Assembly: GCA_950097015.1 (NCBI GenBank) | Contig: CATNEN010000007.1 | Location: 12,425,001 to 12,489,000 of the forward strand | DNA from: Macrostomum hystrix | Lineage: Eukaryota > Platyhelminthes > Macrostomidae | Reading direction: 5' to 3' | Length of the DNA stretch: 64,000 nucleotides | Shown: piece after piece, positions 43,382 through 56,182 of the stretch | Layout: the number at the start of each line of letters is the position of its first letter | How positions within the stretch are numbered: the first letter of the stretch is position 1 | Made by a program: the position numbers and the translations under genes | The notes under the pieces: model-generated | Told to the model about the DNA's origin: nothing | Seen by the model: the letters and a program-made list of their open reading frames with translations, nothing else | Databases searched by the model: none

Positions 43382-44603
43382 TGCTCCGTTAAAATTTTCG
43401 ATTGTCACTGGGGTAGCTGGGGAGTGTGAATTACGCAGCCTGACAAATCACTCAGCGGAAATCTTGCCAACCGAAAAAGCGAAGTCCAGGTGGAATCCTG
43501 CGGGGCCGCGCTTTTATCCGAGCAATTTCGGTTGAAACCAAAGACAACAGCTGATAATTAGAGCGAGCTGCATGCAGATTAAGCCTCATCATGTGACAAG
43601 CTTTCACAGCTGACGTAGAATACCTCCGCTTCCAGTTACAATAGATGAAGCAGATTCATCTGCCAAGATAATTTGCTTCTCTATAATGAAATGGCAGCAG
43701 TGAGGCAGGTGATCTGGCAGCGGCTTCATCAGAAATGCTTATTTGCGCGGACATTGGACACTCGAGAATACACCGCTAATGAATCTGGCAAAGCATGCCT
43801 TATCATGGCGTCAGCGGACCCCGCGTGTCGCAGAGCAATTCCCATAGATGGAGAAACGCATTGCACGCGAAAATTCTACATTTATTTTCACAGGCTCAGT
43901 CGCTAAAAAACTCGTTTTAAAAGATTCGCCACCTGTGTGAATGGGCGCTAAAAAGAATTGCGTCTAAAAATAGCGCTGACAAAACTGCTTGGATTTATTG
44001 AAAGTGTGCAAAGCAGCACAGCTATTTCACGGCTAAGCCCAGAAACTCACAGCAATGTTTTAACAGAAGCACAGAATACTATTAGAATTAGACACTTGAG
44101 TAGAATAAGCGGCTTGAAGGCTTGCAGGCTGACCTACTGATTGATTGAGCAGCTACGGTAAAATCCTTCAACTGATCAGATTGGAATATTTACACTTGGA
44201 AATCGCTTTAATCGGGTTATACTCGCAGATTAGTGCTAACAGTCATAGAGCAATCAATAACAATTTCTTGGCACTGAAAACTAGACGTGGCAATGGACGC
44301 AGGTTACTGGGTGGAAGAACTGGGCAAAAACAAACTCATAGCATTAGTCGATTGAGTTTGTAAGGAGAATTTGACTGATCCGGATGACGGACAGGGTCAT
44401 AACTTTTTGAAGGAATACAATGAGTGCGATTGTGTATAAGACTAGCAATAGCAAAATTACTAGCAATACCAGATTCGCTGTTGCTGAATTATCTCAGCGA
44501 TGCCGTTGACAAGTCCCTGCGTAGTAAAAATCAAGAAAAAGATGATCACCGAAGACAAAGCAGCCAGTAGCTGGTGTACAGCTAGGTGAGCAGTCTCAGC
44601 CAA
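43382..44603. other. Intergenic, promoter side of the secreted-protein gene
   Basis: No supported gene. A hydrophobic peptide frame near 44490-44560 on the - strand (VIIFFLIFTTQG) is short and quickly closed. The right part is probably the TMX1 3' UTR. Confidence 0.4.
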
Positions 44604-45065
44604 TCAGGATGTCTCCTTCCTGACAGCGCGCTTCCGCACCTGCTGAGCGGAGGTGCCCGAGCTGGCGCCTTCCGACATTGCGGCGGGGCTCTCGGCCAGC
44701 TCGTCAGAGTCTTCGCCGCTATCCTCCTCCGCCATCTCCTCCGGCGGAGTATCTCCGTCAGCTTTCTTATCCTTGCCGCTGACGACTTCAGCAGCTCCGG
44801 CTGAAGGCTGTCGCCGCTGCCGCCGCCTGGCGGTGAGCAGGTCGCACAGGCAGACTAGGAGCAGGCCGGCCAGCAGGCCGCTAACCAGGGTGCCCACCGC
44901 CAGAATCACATAGGCCAGCGGTGACGGCACGCCCCGCTCCTCCACCAGGTGGGTGTGCAGCTTCTTCAGCCGGACTGCGGCCTGGATGAGGCGGCCGAGG
45001 CCGCGCATGTGCAGAGCATCGGGCGCCCGGTACCAAGGGAGCGGCGGCCCCCTGGCGTATTCAGC
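44604..45065 (-). CDS. TMX1: TMX1-like ER thioredoxin, exon 2 (membrane anchor and tail)
   Basis: The exon opens after a good acceptor (CCCCTCCGCCGTGCAG ending at 45066), in phase 0 with exon 1. It encodes the luminal stalk (WYRAPDALHMRGLGRLIQ), a single membrane span (YVILAVGTLVSGLLAGLLLV), a basic stop-transfer (RRRQRR) and an acidic cytosolic tail ending in a basic RKRAVRKETS. Human TMX1 has the same order, including the acidic tail. The combined protein is 283 residues; human TMX1 is 280. The stop lies at 44604-44606. Confidence 0.85.
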   Translation of the reverse strand, partial: AEYARGPPLPWYRAPDALHMRGLGRLIQAAVRLKKLHTHLVEERGVPSPLAYVILAVGTLVSGLLAGLLLVCLCDLLTARRRQRRQPSAGAAEVVSGKDKKADGDTPPEEMAEEDSGEDSDELAESPAAMSEGASSGTSAQQVRKRAVRKETS

Positions 45066-45329
45066 CTGCACGGCGGAGGGGTTAGGCAATCCAGAGGCTC
45101 TGATGCTCGCTGCACTACTGGTAAGTAATGATAAACGAGTTTCTGTCACACGACATGACTTGTGACTCGTGAGCCTTTCCAAAATTCCAGACGATAATTT
45201 TGAGGAAGATGTGGATATTCGACATCAGGATACCCACTTCTGTATTCTTATTTATTTTTATAACCCACTTCTAAGTCTGTAGAAGGCTCTACAAAAAATA
45301 ATTTTAGAAATCTCTGTCGAAAAAACAAC

Positions 45330-48070
45330 CAACTGCCACAGCATGCAAGATACACAGCACCCATAGTACACAGCATTCACTGCGCTCAGAAGCCACAGAA
45401 CACAGCATTCACACACCCAGAAGCCACAGAACACAGCATTCACACACCCAGAAGCCACAGAACACAGCATTCACACACCCAGAAGCCACAGAATACAGCA
45501 TTAACAGCATCCAGAAGCCATAGTACACAGCAGCCATAGTACACAGCAGCCATAGTACACAGCATCCACAGCACACAGCAGCCATAGTACACAGCATCCA
45601 CAGCACACAGCAGCCATAGTACACAGCAGCCATAGTACACAGCAGCCATAGTACACAGCATCCACAGCACCCAGCAGCCATAGTACACAGCAGCCATAGT
45701 ACACAGCATCCACAGCACCCAGCAGCCATAGTACACAGCATCCACAGCACCCAGCAGCCATAGTACACAGCAGCCATAGTACACAGCATCCACAGCACCC
45801 AGCAGCCATAGCACACAGCAGCCATAGTACACAGCATCCACAGCACCCAGCAGCCATAGTACACAGCAGCCATAGTACACAGCATCCACAGCACCCAGCA
45901 GCCATAGTACACAGCATCCACAGCACCCAGCAGCCATAGTACACAGCAGCCATAGTACACAGCATCCACAGCACCCAGCAGCCATAGTACACAGCAGCCA
46001 TAGTAAACAGCATCCACAGCACCCAGCAGCCATAGTACACAGCATCCACAGCACCCAGCAGCCATAGTACACAGCAGCCATAGTACACAGCATCCACAGC
46101 ACCCAGCAGCCATAGTACACAGCATCCACAGCACCCAGCAGCCATAGTACACAGCAGCCATAGTACACAGCATCCACAGCACCCAGCAGCCATAGTACAC
46201 AGCAGCCATAGTACACAGCATCCACAGCACCCAGCAGCCATAGTACACAGCATCCACAGCACCCAGCAGCCATAGCACACAGCAGCCATAGTACACAGCA
46301 TCCACAGCACCCAGCAGCCATAGTACACAGCATCCACAGCACCCAGCAGGCCATAGTACACAGCAGCCATAGTACACAGCATCCACAGCACCCAGCAGCC
46401 ATAGCACACAGCAGCCATAGTACACAGCATCCACAGCACCCAGCAGCCATAGTACACAGCATCCACAGCACCCAGCAGCCATAGTACACAGCAGCCATAG
46501 TACACAGCATCCACAGCACCCAGCAGCCATAGTACACAGCATCCACAGCACCCAGCAGCCATAGTACACAGCATCCACAGCACCCAGCAGCCACAGCACC
46601 CAGCAGCCATAGTACACAGCATCCACAGCACCCAGCAGCCATAGCACACAGCATCCACAGCACCCAGCAGCCATAGTACACAGCATCCACAGCACCCAGC
46701 AGCCATAGTACACAGCAGCCATAGTACACAGCATCCACAGCACCCAGCAGCCACAGCACCCAGCAGCCATAGTAAACAGCATCCACAGCACCCAGCAGCC
46801 ACAGCTCCCAGCAGCCATAGCACACAGCATCCACAGCACCCAGCAGCCATAGTACACAGCATCCACAGCACCCAGCAGCCATAGTACACAGCATCCACAG
46901 CACCCAGCAGCCATAGTACACAGCAGCCATAGTACACAGCATCCACAGCACCCAGCAGCCATAGCACACAGCATCCACAGCACCCAGCAGCCATAGTACA
47001 CAGCAGCCATAGTACACAGCATCCACAGCACCCAGCAGCCATAGCACACAGCAGCCATAGTACACAGCATCCACAGCACCCAGCAGCCATAGTACACAGC
47101 ATCCACAGCACCCAGCAGCCATAGTACACAGCATCCACAGCACCCAGCAGCCATAGTACACAGCAGCCATAGTACACAGCATCCACAGCACCCAGCAGCC
47201 ATAGTACACAGCATCCACAGCACCCAGCAGCCATAGCACACAGCATCCACAGCACCCAGCAGCCACAGCACCCAGCAGCCATAGTACACAGCAGCCATAG
47301 TACACAGCATCCACAGCACCCAGCAGCCATAGCACACAGCATCCACAGCACCCAGCAGCCATAGTACACAGCATCCACAGCACCCAGCAGCCATAGTACA
47401 CAGCAGCCATAGTACACAGCATCCACAGCACCCAGCAGCCATAGCACACAGCATCCACAGCACCCAGCAGCCATAGTACACAGCAGCCATAGTACACAGC
47501 ATCCACAGCACCCAGCAGCCATAGCACACAGCAGCCATAGTACACAGCATCCACAGCACCCAGCAGCCATAGTACACAGCATCCACAGCACCCAGCAGCC
47601 ATAGTACACAGCATCCACAGCACCCAGCAGCCATAGTACACAGCAGCCATAGTACACAGCATCCACAGCACCCAGCAGCCATAGTACACAGCATCCACAG
47701 CACCCAGCAGCCATAGTACACAGCAGCCATAGTACACAGGATCCACAGCACCCAGCAGCCATAGTACACAGCATCCACAGCACCCAGCAGCCATAGCACA
47801 CAGCATCCACAGCACCCAGCAGCCATAGTACACAGCAGCCATAGTACACAGCATCCACAGCACCCAGCAGCCATAGTACACAGCATCCACAGCACCCAGC
47901 AGCCATAGTACACAGCATCCACAGCACCCAGCAGCCATAGTACACAGCATCCACAGCACCCAGCAGCCATAGTACACAGCAGCCATAGTACACAGCATCC
48001 ACAGCACCCAGCAGCCATAGTACACAGCATCCACAGCACCCAGCAGCCATAGTACACAGCAGCATTAGTA
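45330..48070. repeat. 16-bp satellite filling the TMX1 intron
   Basis: About 170 copies of a 16-bp module in three flavours: CATAGTACACAGCAGC, CATAGTACACAGCATC and CACAGCACCCAGCAGC. They are combined in 32- and 48-bp higher-order groups. At the left edge (about 45380-45490) a related 31-bp unit with AACACAGCATTCACACACCC occurs four times. On the - strand (the transcript) no frame contains a stop codon over more than 2.5 kb, so very long meaningless frames appear. Confidence 0.95.
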
Positions 48071-48080
48071 CCCAGCGTAC

Positions 48081-48470
48081 CTGTTGGATGTAGCGCAGCA
48101 GGGAGGGCAGGGAGCGGTCGCCTCGGTACTGCCAGAACTGACCGTCGTGCAGCACGTAGAGTGATGGCAGGCCGGTGACAAGGAACATGCCGGCCAGGGC
48201 CTCATTGCGAGTGACGTCCACCTGGGCGATGCTCACATCACGGGGCAGGTCCTGGCTGGCAGCTAGACTCTGCCAGGTGGGCGCCAGATTGCGACAGGCC
48301 TCGCACCAGGGCGCGTAAAACTTGATGAACCAGCGGCCGCCAGTCAGCACCTGCGGCCACGTCTCCTCGTCGATGTCGACTCGCATTCCCCCATGGGCAA
48401 TGGCCAGCTCAGCACCGCTGAACAGCAGCAGCAGCAGCAGCGATGGTGACAGCAGGTTTTTGAGTAGCAT
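48081..48470 (-). CDS. TMX1: TMX1-like ER thioredoxin, exon 1 (signal peptide and thioredoxin domain)
   Basis: ATG at 48468-48470 starts a hydrophobic signal peptide (residues 1-25, with a Leu run encoded by a CTG-type repeat). The thioredoxin fold follows (about 28-125). The active site is APWCEAC (C56, C59), where human TMX1 has CPAC. VDVTRNEALAGMF, the cis-Pro in TGLPSLYV and YRGDRSLPSLLRYIQ match the family. The exon ends in CAACAG followed by GTACGC, a good donor, at codon 130 in phase 0. TMX1 is an ER membrane oxidoreductase acting on membrane-bound client proteins. The frame continues open into the satellite intron, but homology stops exactly at the donor. Confidence 0.88.
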
Positions 48471-50790
48471 GCTGAAATCTGAGTGGCATATGAGAAAATG
48501 AGTTATGCTCACATCAGCAATAGAGCTAGCTTGAAAACAAGCAATTCTTAAAAAGTTCAACTTTAAAACTTCTCCTGGCTGAGATATACACTTATACTCA
48601 GCCACGGTCAAAAGTTCCACCCTCCAAGCGAGATGGTGGCTTGGGTCTGCTTGGTGGTATAAAACTGTGCAACTTCAGGGGACTAATGCTTGAGGCAGTA
48701 TTTTTCTACATTCAAAGACAGGTATCAAGGACAGGTATCAACATCAACGCAAATAGTTACGCAGATCTTCTGCAGACTCATTTCCACCTTTGCGAATGTT
48801 TGCAGATGCTGCTTTTGGTGGAGTTGGCAACTGCATTCTCAAGGATGACAATGCACCATCACACTGAGCTGATGCTGGTAATTAACTGAAAGAACAGCCA
48901 TACACTCAGCAGTGTGTTCCTTGTCCCCAAATGTGAATCCAATCAGCATGCCTAGAACTTCCTAAAATGCAGCATTCAAAAAGAAAATCTACCACAAAAT
49001 GTTGCAGAGCTGCATCATGCCATTGAAAATGCTTGGCAGCAACTTTCAGGCTTTCTGTGCTGCCTCATCTTGGGGATGCCTCACAGAGTTGCTGTACTTC
49101 AGCATGCAAAGTGATCCAACATGCATTATTAAGCCTCATAATTCTAACTGCCAAATGCATAGAAAACTAACTATTATGATTTTGATGCAACTGAAATTCA
49201 TTTTTTATTCAATCAACTTTCTTTTCCTTGTGGTGTAACTTAAGGGTTGAATTGTGAGTGAGAAGTTGTCTCTAACTAGGCACATGATAAATGTATTTGT
49301 GCCATAAGTAGTGTCACTTGCAATAAGTGAGAAAGCTTTCATCTTTCTTAGTGAGAAAGCTATAACCTATGTAGAATAAATTAAAAAACAAAATGTCAGC
49401 TAAACAACTTAGGCTCTAAATCTAAAATGATAATAAAAGTAAATCATTGGCACAACCAGGATTTTCTGAGGCTGAAGGGATGGCAGACCAAAGGTGAATC
49501 ATCCTGGACAAGTGTGGGTGGGGTTCAAAGGCAGTTTTGTGAAAAATTCACTTTGTCACTTAACGATCTTTTGGGTCCTCCCGCGCAAGCCTGGTTGCAC
49601 AAGTCAAAGAAATATTAATGGGGCCCACAGCCTAGTAAAAAAGTGAGCAAAAGTGTCTTCTTGAGCAATAGTTTTGCTATAATAAAATGGTAAATATAGT
49701 CATAGCCATAGTCTCATGGTGGGCCTTGATTCTGCAGCTCCAAATAAGAATGGCGACCACGCAGTCCACGCTTAAGTAATTTTATTAAAATTTTTACAAG
49801 TTCCTCTGCATAGCTTTTCTGCACGGGTGCACTTCTGAGAAATAGCGAAAACACTATAACAAAGGCTCCTTTTTTCGTGCTTTAAAATACTTTATTTGTA
49901 TTTATTATGTAGTTGGATAATATACTATTTGTGATCTGTCCTATGGAAGGGGCTTTTTATTTCATTCTCGTATTTAAAAATGTGCGATATAAAAATTGGC
50001 CAGTTTTGTAAATTTTGTGAATCTTTTTCGGTGTGAGTAACCGTCGAATACTTAATGCCAATACATTTTTCGAACCAAAAAGACACTGTTCTAAGTGGTG
50101 AAGCCAGGGAAGCCGCAATCCACATCCTATAATCTACTCACTCGAAATCCTCGATAGCAAACTGTGGCATCCCCAATCATGGCGCCCATTTTTACGCGTC
50201 CCCTCAAAAAATCCTGAAAACAAGTCGACTTAAGTTTAACTTCGTACCACACGAAGATGGATGCATGTAAATGTATATACAAGTACAATGAACACATGTA
50301 CACAAACCACATGCACAAATTTCACATTGAGCATCGCTGTGTGGCTAATAATTATGACAGTTGGAGCGAAGCTGCATGACCAGATCCATTGTTTTACCGA
50401 CGATTACATGATGAACATTTCTCTATTACATGAACTAGAGCCTCTCTATACTGGAGGCGATGTGTTCTCGACTCAATGCCAGGCTCTGAACTGGCCTGTT
50501 TTTGCGACTGTTTTCTTCAAATTGCACTATATATAAATGTTTCTATTTATGTAATTTACTATTATATATTGACGGACCACTATAGTCGCAACTTCGTAAG
50601 CACTTCGCGGAGACTAAAAAGTACTCCTTCTCAGGAGCATACACTTTTCAGCGAGTATTTAGTAGTCCCTGGCCCTTCTATAGTCGAGAGTCCTATGCTG
50701 CATGTACCGATAAATGGTTGTTTTGAGTAAGACGATAGAACAGTTAGATCTAGTTCAGTTTGCCATTTGAGTAAGGACCGATAATAGACG
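48471..50790. other. AT-leaning intergenic DNA
   Basis: Short frames only. It includes the TMX1 promoter side (about 48471-48700). No gene, RNA or tandem repeat recognised. Confidence 0.4.
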
Positions 50791-50800
50791 TTCTCAAACT

Positions 50801-51130
50801 GCTGCTAATAATAATTGCAGGAGGGCTGCAGGCCAGGCCACGGTGACACTAGGCAATTCTGCCCATTTCGCTGACTCCTGAGCACACGCACACAGATACT
50901 GTACGCAGGCACACGTTCACACAGTTGTGTACATCTGCCTTGACTTTCTCATTGTCGGGCAGTGTACACTCTCATTGTGCCTTGGCGGTTGGACCTCAAG
51001 GGTGCAAATATCATGACAAGCCCCCAAGCCTTTTCTCCGCAGCTGCACCAATTGTGTCCTCGCCACGGAATCGAGCTCAGGGACCTTGGTACGAGAGGCA
51101 AACGCGATAACCGCTCCGCCACTCACCCCC
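50801..51130 (-). mobile_element. tRNA-derived SINE, copy 3, with 10-bp target duplication
   Basis: Flanked by perfect TTCTCAAACT repeats (50791-50800 and 51131-51140). Read on the - strand, the head GGGGGTGAGTGGCGGAGCGG carries the A-box-like part. GAGCTCGATTCC (about 51064-51075) is the B box, followed by the same body as copy 2 and a short (ATT)n tail at the left end. It is close in sequence to copy 2, so the family has been active fairly recently. Confidence 0.88.
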
Positions 51131-51140
51131 TTCTCAAACT

Positions 51141-51550
51141 ACTCCGATTTGCTGCTTTTGTCTGTCATAGCTCACTCAATTTCGCTAGATTCAAATTACA
51201 TGAATTACATTATATAAATTTCAAAATACATGAATTTGGGTGCCTTCGTGTAGTCTGATATCTTAAGATAACGTAAGATTTTCAGGAAAATTCCTTTTCT
51301 GCATTGTGCAAAGCTAAAGTGAAAAACTATTTTGTGCTTAAATTTAAATACTCATATTTGTTACTCGAGTAGCTCGTATGTGTATAGTTTCCTTATTAAC
51401 TACCGGGCGTGTGCTCATGATCAGACTGGCAGACTGGAGACTGGAGACTTATCCGAGTGGTTTAAAACTTATATGCGAATTTCCTTGACAATGTCGCTGT
51501 TCAAAAGTCAATTTGTAGTTTGAATGGATGACTCTTATAATCTCTTATCA
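51141..51550. other. Spacer between SINE and satellite
   Basis: AT-rich, no gene or repeat recognised. Confidence 0.4.
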
Positions 51551-51825
51551 ACTCTTATCCATACTCAAGTAGTCCTTGTCTACAGTTTATGCGTATCCAT
51601 ACTCAAGCAGTCCTTGTGTATAGTTTATGCGTATCCATACTCAAGTAGTCCTTGTGTACAGTTTATGCGTATCCATACTCAAGCAGTCCTTGTGTACAGT
51701 TTATGCATATCCATACTCAAGCAGTCCTTGTGTACAGTTTATGCGTATCCATACTCAAGTAGTCCTTGTGTACAGTTTATGCATATCCATACTCAAGCAG
51801 TCCTTGTGTACAGTTTATGCGAATC
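51551..51825. repeat. 38-bp minisatellite (left part of composite array)
   Basis: About seven copies of a 38-bp unit: a spacer ACTCAAGCAGTCCTTGT joined to a core GTACAGTTTATGCGTATCCAT. The core is the same as in the adjacent 40-bp array apart from one base. Confidence 0.93.
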
Positions 51826-54800
51826 CATAAAACAGACACAAGTTGATGTACAGTTTATGCGAATCCATAAAACAGACACAAGTTGATGTACAGTTTATGC
51901 GAATCCATATAACAGACACAAGTTGATGTACAGTTTATGCGAATCCATATAACAGACACAAGTTGATGTACAGTTTATGCGAATCCATATAACAGACACA
52001 AGTTGATGTACAGTTTATGCGAATCCATATAACAGACACAAGTTGATGTACAGTTTATGCGAATCCATATAACAGACACAAGTTGATGTACAGTTTATGC
52101 GAATCCATATAACAGACACAAGTTGATGTACAGTTTATGCGAATCCATATAACAGACACAAGTTGATGTACAGTTTATGCGAATCCATAAAACAGACACA
52201 AGTTGATGTACAGTTTATGCGAATCCATAAACAGACACAAGTTGATGTACAGTTTATGCGAATCCATAAAACAGACACAAGTTGATGTACAGTTTATGCG
52301 AATCCATAAAACAGACACAAGTTGATGTACAGTTTATGCGAATCCATAAAACAGACACAAGTTGATGTACAGTTTATGCGAATCCATTTAACAGACACAA
52401 GTTGATGTACAGTTTATGCGAATCCATATAACAGACACAAGTTGATGTACAGTTTATGCGAATCCATATAACAGACACAAGTTGATGTACAGTTTATGCG
52501 AATCCATATAACAGACACAAGTTGATGTACAGTTTATGCGAATCCATATAACAGACACAAGTTGATGTACAGTTTATGCGAATCCATATAACAGACACAA
52601 GTTGATGTACAGTTTATGCGAATCCATATAACAGACACAAGTTGATGTACAGTTTATGCGAATCCATAAAACAGACACAAGTTGATGTACAGTTTATGCG
52701 AATCCATATAACAGACACAAGTTGATGTACAGTTTATGCGAATCCATAAAACAGACACAAGTTGATGTACAGTTTATGCGAATCCATAAAACAGACACAA
52801 GTTGATGTACAGTTTATGCGAATCCATTTAACAGACACAAGTTGATGTACAGTTTATGCGAATCCATATAACAGACACAAGTTGATGTACAGTTTATGCG
52901 AATCCATATAACAGACACAAGTTGATGTACAGTTTATGCGAATCCATAAAACAGACACAAGTTGATGTACAGTTTATGCGAATCCATATAACCGACACAA
53001 GTTGATGTACAGTTTATGCGAATCCATATAACAGACACAAGTTGATGTACAGTTTATGCGAATCCATATAACAGACACAAGTTGATGTACAGTTTATGCG
53101 AATCCATATAACAGACACAAGTTGATGTACAGTTTATGCGAATCCATATAACAGACACAAGTTGATGTACAGTTTATGCGAATCCATATAACAGACACAA
53201 GTTGATGTACAGTTTATGCGAATCCATAAAACAGACACAAGTTGATGTACAGTTTATGCGAATCCATATAACCGACACAAGTTGATGTACAGTTTATGCG
53301 AATCCATATAACAGACACAAGTTGATGTACAGTTTATGCGAATCCATATAACCGACACAAGTTGATGTACAGTTTATGCGAATCCATATAACAGACACAA
53401 GTTGATGTACAGTTTATGCGAATCCATATAACAGACACAAGTTGATGTACAGTTTATGCGAATCCATATAACAGACACAAGTTGATGTACAGTTTATGCG
53501 AATCCATATAACAGACACAAGTTGATGTACAGTTTATGCGAATCCATATAACAGACACAAGTTGATGTACAGTTTATGCGAATCCATATAACAGACACAA
53601 GTTGATGTACAGTTTATGCGAATCCATATAACAGACACAAGTTGATGTACAGTTTATGCGAATCCATAAAACAGACACAAGTTGATGTACAGTTTATGCG
53701 AATCCATATAACAGACACAAGTTGATGTACAGTTTATGCGAATCCATATAACAGACACAAGTTGATGTACAGTTTATGCGAATCCATATAACAGACACAA
53801 GTTGATGTACAGTTTATGCGAATCCATATAACAGACACAAGTTGATGTACAGTTTATGCGAATCCATAAAACAGACACAAGTTGATGTACAGTTTATGCG
53901 AATCCATATAACAGACACAAGTTGATGTACAGTTTATGCGAATCCATAAAACAGACACAAGTTGATGTACAGTTTATGCGAATCCATATAACAGACACAA
54001 GTTGATGTACAGTTTATGCGAATCCATATAACAGACACAAGTTGATGTACAGTTTATGCGAATCCATATAACAGACACAAGTTGATGTACAGTTTATGCG
54101 AATCCATATAACAGACACAAGTTGATGTACAGTTTATGCGAATCCATATAACAGACACAAGTTGATGTACAGTTTATGTGAATCCATATAACAGACACAA
54201 GTTGATGTACAGTTTATGCGAATCCATAAAACAGACACAAGTTGATGTACAGTTTATGCGAATCCATAAAACAGACACAAGTTGATGTACAGTTTATGCG
54301 AATCCATAAAACAGACACAAGTTGATGTACAGTTTATGCGAATCCATATAACAGACACAAGTTGATGTACAGTTTATGCGAATCCATATAACAGACACAA
54401 GTTGATGTACAGTTTATGCGAATCCATATAACAGACACAAGTTGATGTACAGTTTATGCGAATCCATATAACAGACACAAGTTGATGTACAGTTTATGCG
54501 AATCCATATAACAGACACAAGTTGATGTACAGTTTATGCGAATCCATATAACAGACACAAGTTGATGTACAGTTTATGCGAATCCATATAACAGACACAA
54601 GTTGATGTACAGTTTATGCGAATCCATATAACAGACACAAGTTGATGTACAGTTTATGCGAATCCATATAACAGACACAAGTTGATGTACAGTTTATGCG
54701 AATCCATATAACAGACACAAGTTGATGTACAGTTTATGCGAATCCATATAACAGACACAAGTTGATGTACAGTTTATGCGAATCCATATAACAGACACAA

Positions 54801-54850
54801 GTTGATGTACAGTTTATGCGAATCCATATAACAGACACAAGTTGATGTAC
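51826..54850. repeat. 40-bp satellite (right part of composite array)
   Basis: About 75 nearly identical copies of a 40-bp unit: the core GTACAGTTTATGCGAATCCA plus a spacer TWTAACAGACACAAGTTGAT. Rare variants (CATAAAACAG, CATTTAACAG, ACCGACAC) recur in the same order, showing block duplication; one unit lacks a base near 52229. Not coding. Confidence 0.97.
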
Positions 54851-55103
54851 TTGCAAACGGAACTCCTTGCTTTATGCTGTTTGCTCAAATGGCATGAATA
54901 GGAAAATTCTGAAACGCTTTTCTCCACTGCTTCACTCCCCTAAGGATCGGAGGGCCAAGAAGGTGAACTTTTCTAAGTGCGTCAGTTCTATTTTAGGTAT
55001 TATTTTTAAGTACAGGACTGCGATAAATCTTTACACACTTAACGCTAATGTAGTCAAGGCCTTATCACAGAGTCAGTTGTCTGACTTTGGCAAAGATAGC
55101 TAA
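54846..55103 (+). pseudogene. GPCR C-terminal fragment (TM7 end and helix 8), abutting satellite
   Basis: The frame begins right after a TGA supplied by the last satellite unit. Its first residues read CKRNSLLYAVCSNGMNRKIL, resembling the end of helix 7 (an NPxxY variant, NSLLY) and the amphipathic helix 8 of rhodopsin-type receptors. A basic cytoplasmic tail of about 55 residues follows, ending at TAA (55101-55103). There is no splice acceptor between the satellite and this motif, so the fragment seems cut off from any receptor body. It may be a last exon invaded by the satellite, or chance similarity; the match is short. Confidence 0.4.
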
Positions 55104-56073
55104 GTCTGACCCTCTGTAACTCAGTGAAATTTCACTTGCAGCAACCCAAACCCAGTCATCATCACCGAGTTTTATGCTCACAGATTGCTTGTTCTGTCTG
55201 AAAACATGCGATAGAGTTATGACGATAAGGACTGATACCCAGGTAATAAAACAGTTCTTATCGCGGTGACAACATGGGTCTGGCCACCTTCACACCCTGG
55301 GTCTGGGCAATGCATTATTTGCATAGCATGAGAAAGCAGTGTCTGGAGTGGCACTAGCAATGATGGCATAAATTGAAATCAATTGGACACTGCATGAGAA
55401 AATTACATTTTAGTGACTCGAATTACGTCACCTAGGCGAACCCGAGTCTGTTAGCACCTGTGACAATTAGCAAGGCTTTCAGGCATTCGAGAAACTCACG
55501 GCTGCTTAACTCTTGACCAAGGGTCAGGAATAGTTGAAACACAAAGCTGCCGAGTAAGACAGGCCTCTCTAAAAGGTTAGGTACACCAATAGTGCAGCCA
55601 AGTGAGACAATGCGTACTGGGTCCATTATACGAGCTAAATAGATCATTTTCCAGACAGGAGTCCGGGGGCTGTCCGCTAAATTGGCCAATTGAGACGCTG
55701 CTGTCTGCTGCTTGAGTAGCTTCAACTGCCCGCCCCCAGCCCCAGCGGCTACTCAAACGGCGCTTCCGATGCGGCGGTACAGTTTCTTTCCTTGCCCATT
55801 CGAAGTAGCAAATTTTTGTCGCACGCACCTCATTTGCTGTGCTCTCGAGAGTTGCCCCCTTGAGTAGCTTAACGGTGCACTGGGCCTCTGAGTGTGAGTC
55901 TGTCTGAGTGTGTTTGTGCTGGCGCAGGTTGTGAACGCCAATCACCGTTAGTCTTTGCAGTTGAAGAACTATAAAGTGAGACAAATCGGGTCTGCTGGCA
56001 GGCAAAAAACTGCAAACCGCCTGTCACTTCTCACAACCAGTAGTTCGGAGCAGTGCCCCTGAGAACAGACCGC
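55104..56073. other. Intergenic region and promoter side of the next gene
   Basis: A 142-codon frame on the - strand (55577-56005) has no recognisable domain. No repeats. The right end leads directly to the start codon at 56074. Confidence 0.4.
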
Positions 56074-56182
56074 ATGCTGAGCCGGGCGCACACCTTCCAC
56101 GGCGGCCAGCCGAGCCGCTTCAACCTGCCTATCCGCAGCCAGGAGTCGACGCCACAGCCCGTGCGGCTGCCACCGATCAAGC
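56074..56182 (+). CDS. Unknown two-exon gene, exon 1
   Basis: ATG at 56074 opens a 36-codon basic, Ser/Pro-rich peptide start (MLSRAHTFHGGQPSRFNLPI). It ends at a perfect donor (AAGC then GTGAGT), leaving one base of a split codon. A GT-AG intron of 464 bp (56183-56646) joins it in phase to the next open exon. No known domain recognised. Confidence 0.5.

Noticed and set aside
45409-48620. Three reading frames of 864-1039 codons on the - strand
   Set aside because: They are the stop-free translation of the 16-bp satellite. Only the first part of one of them (48081-48470) is a true exon, and a consensus donor ends it.
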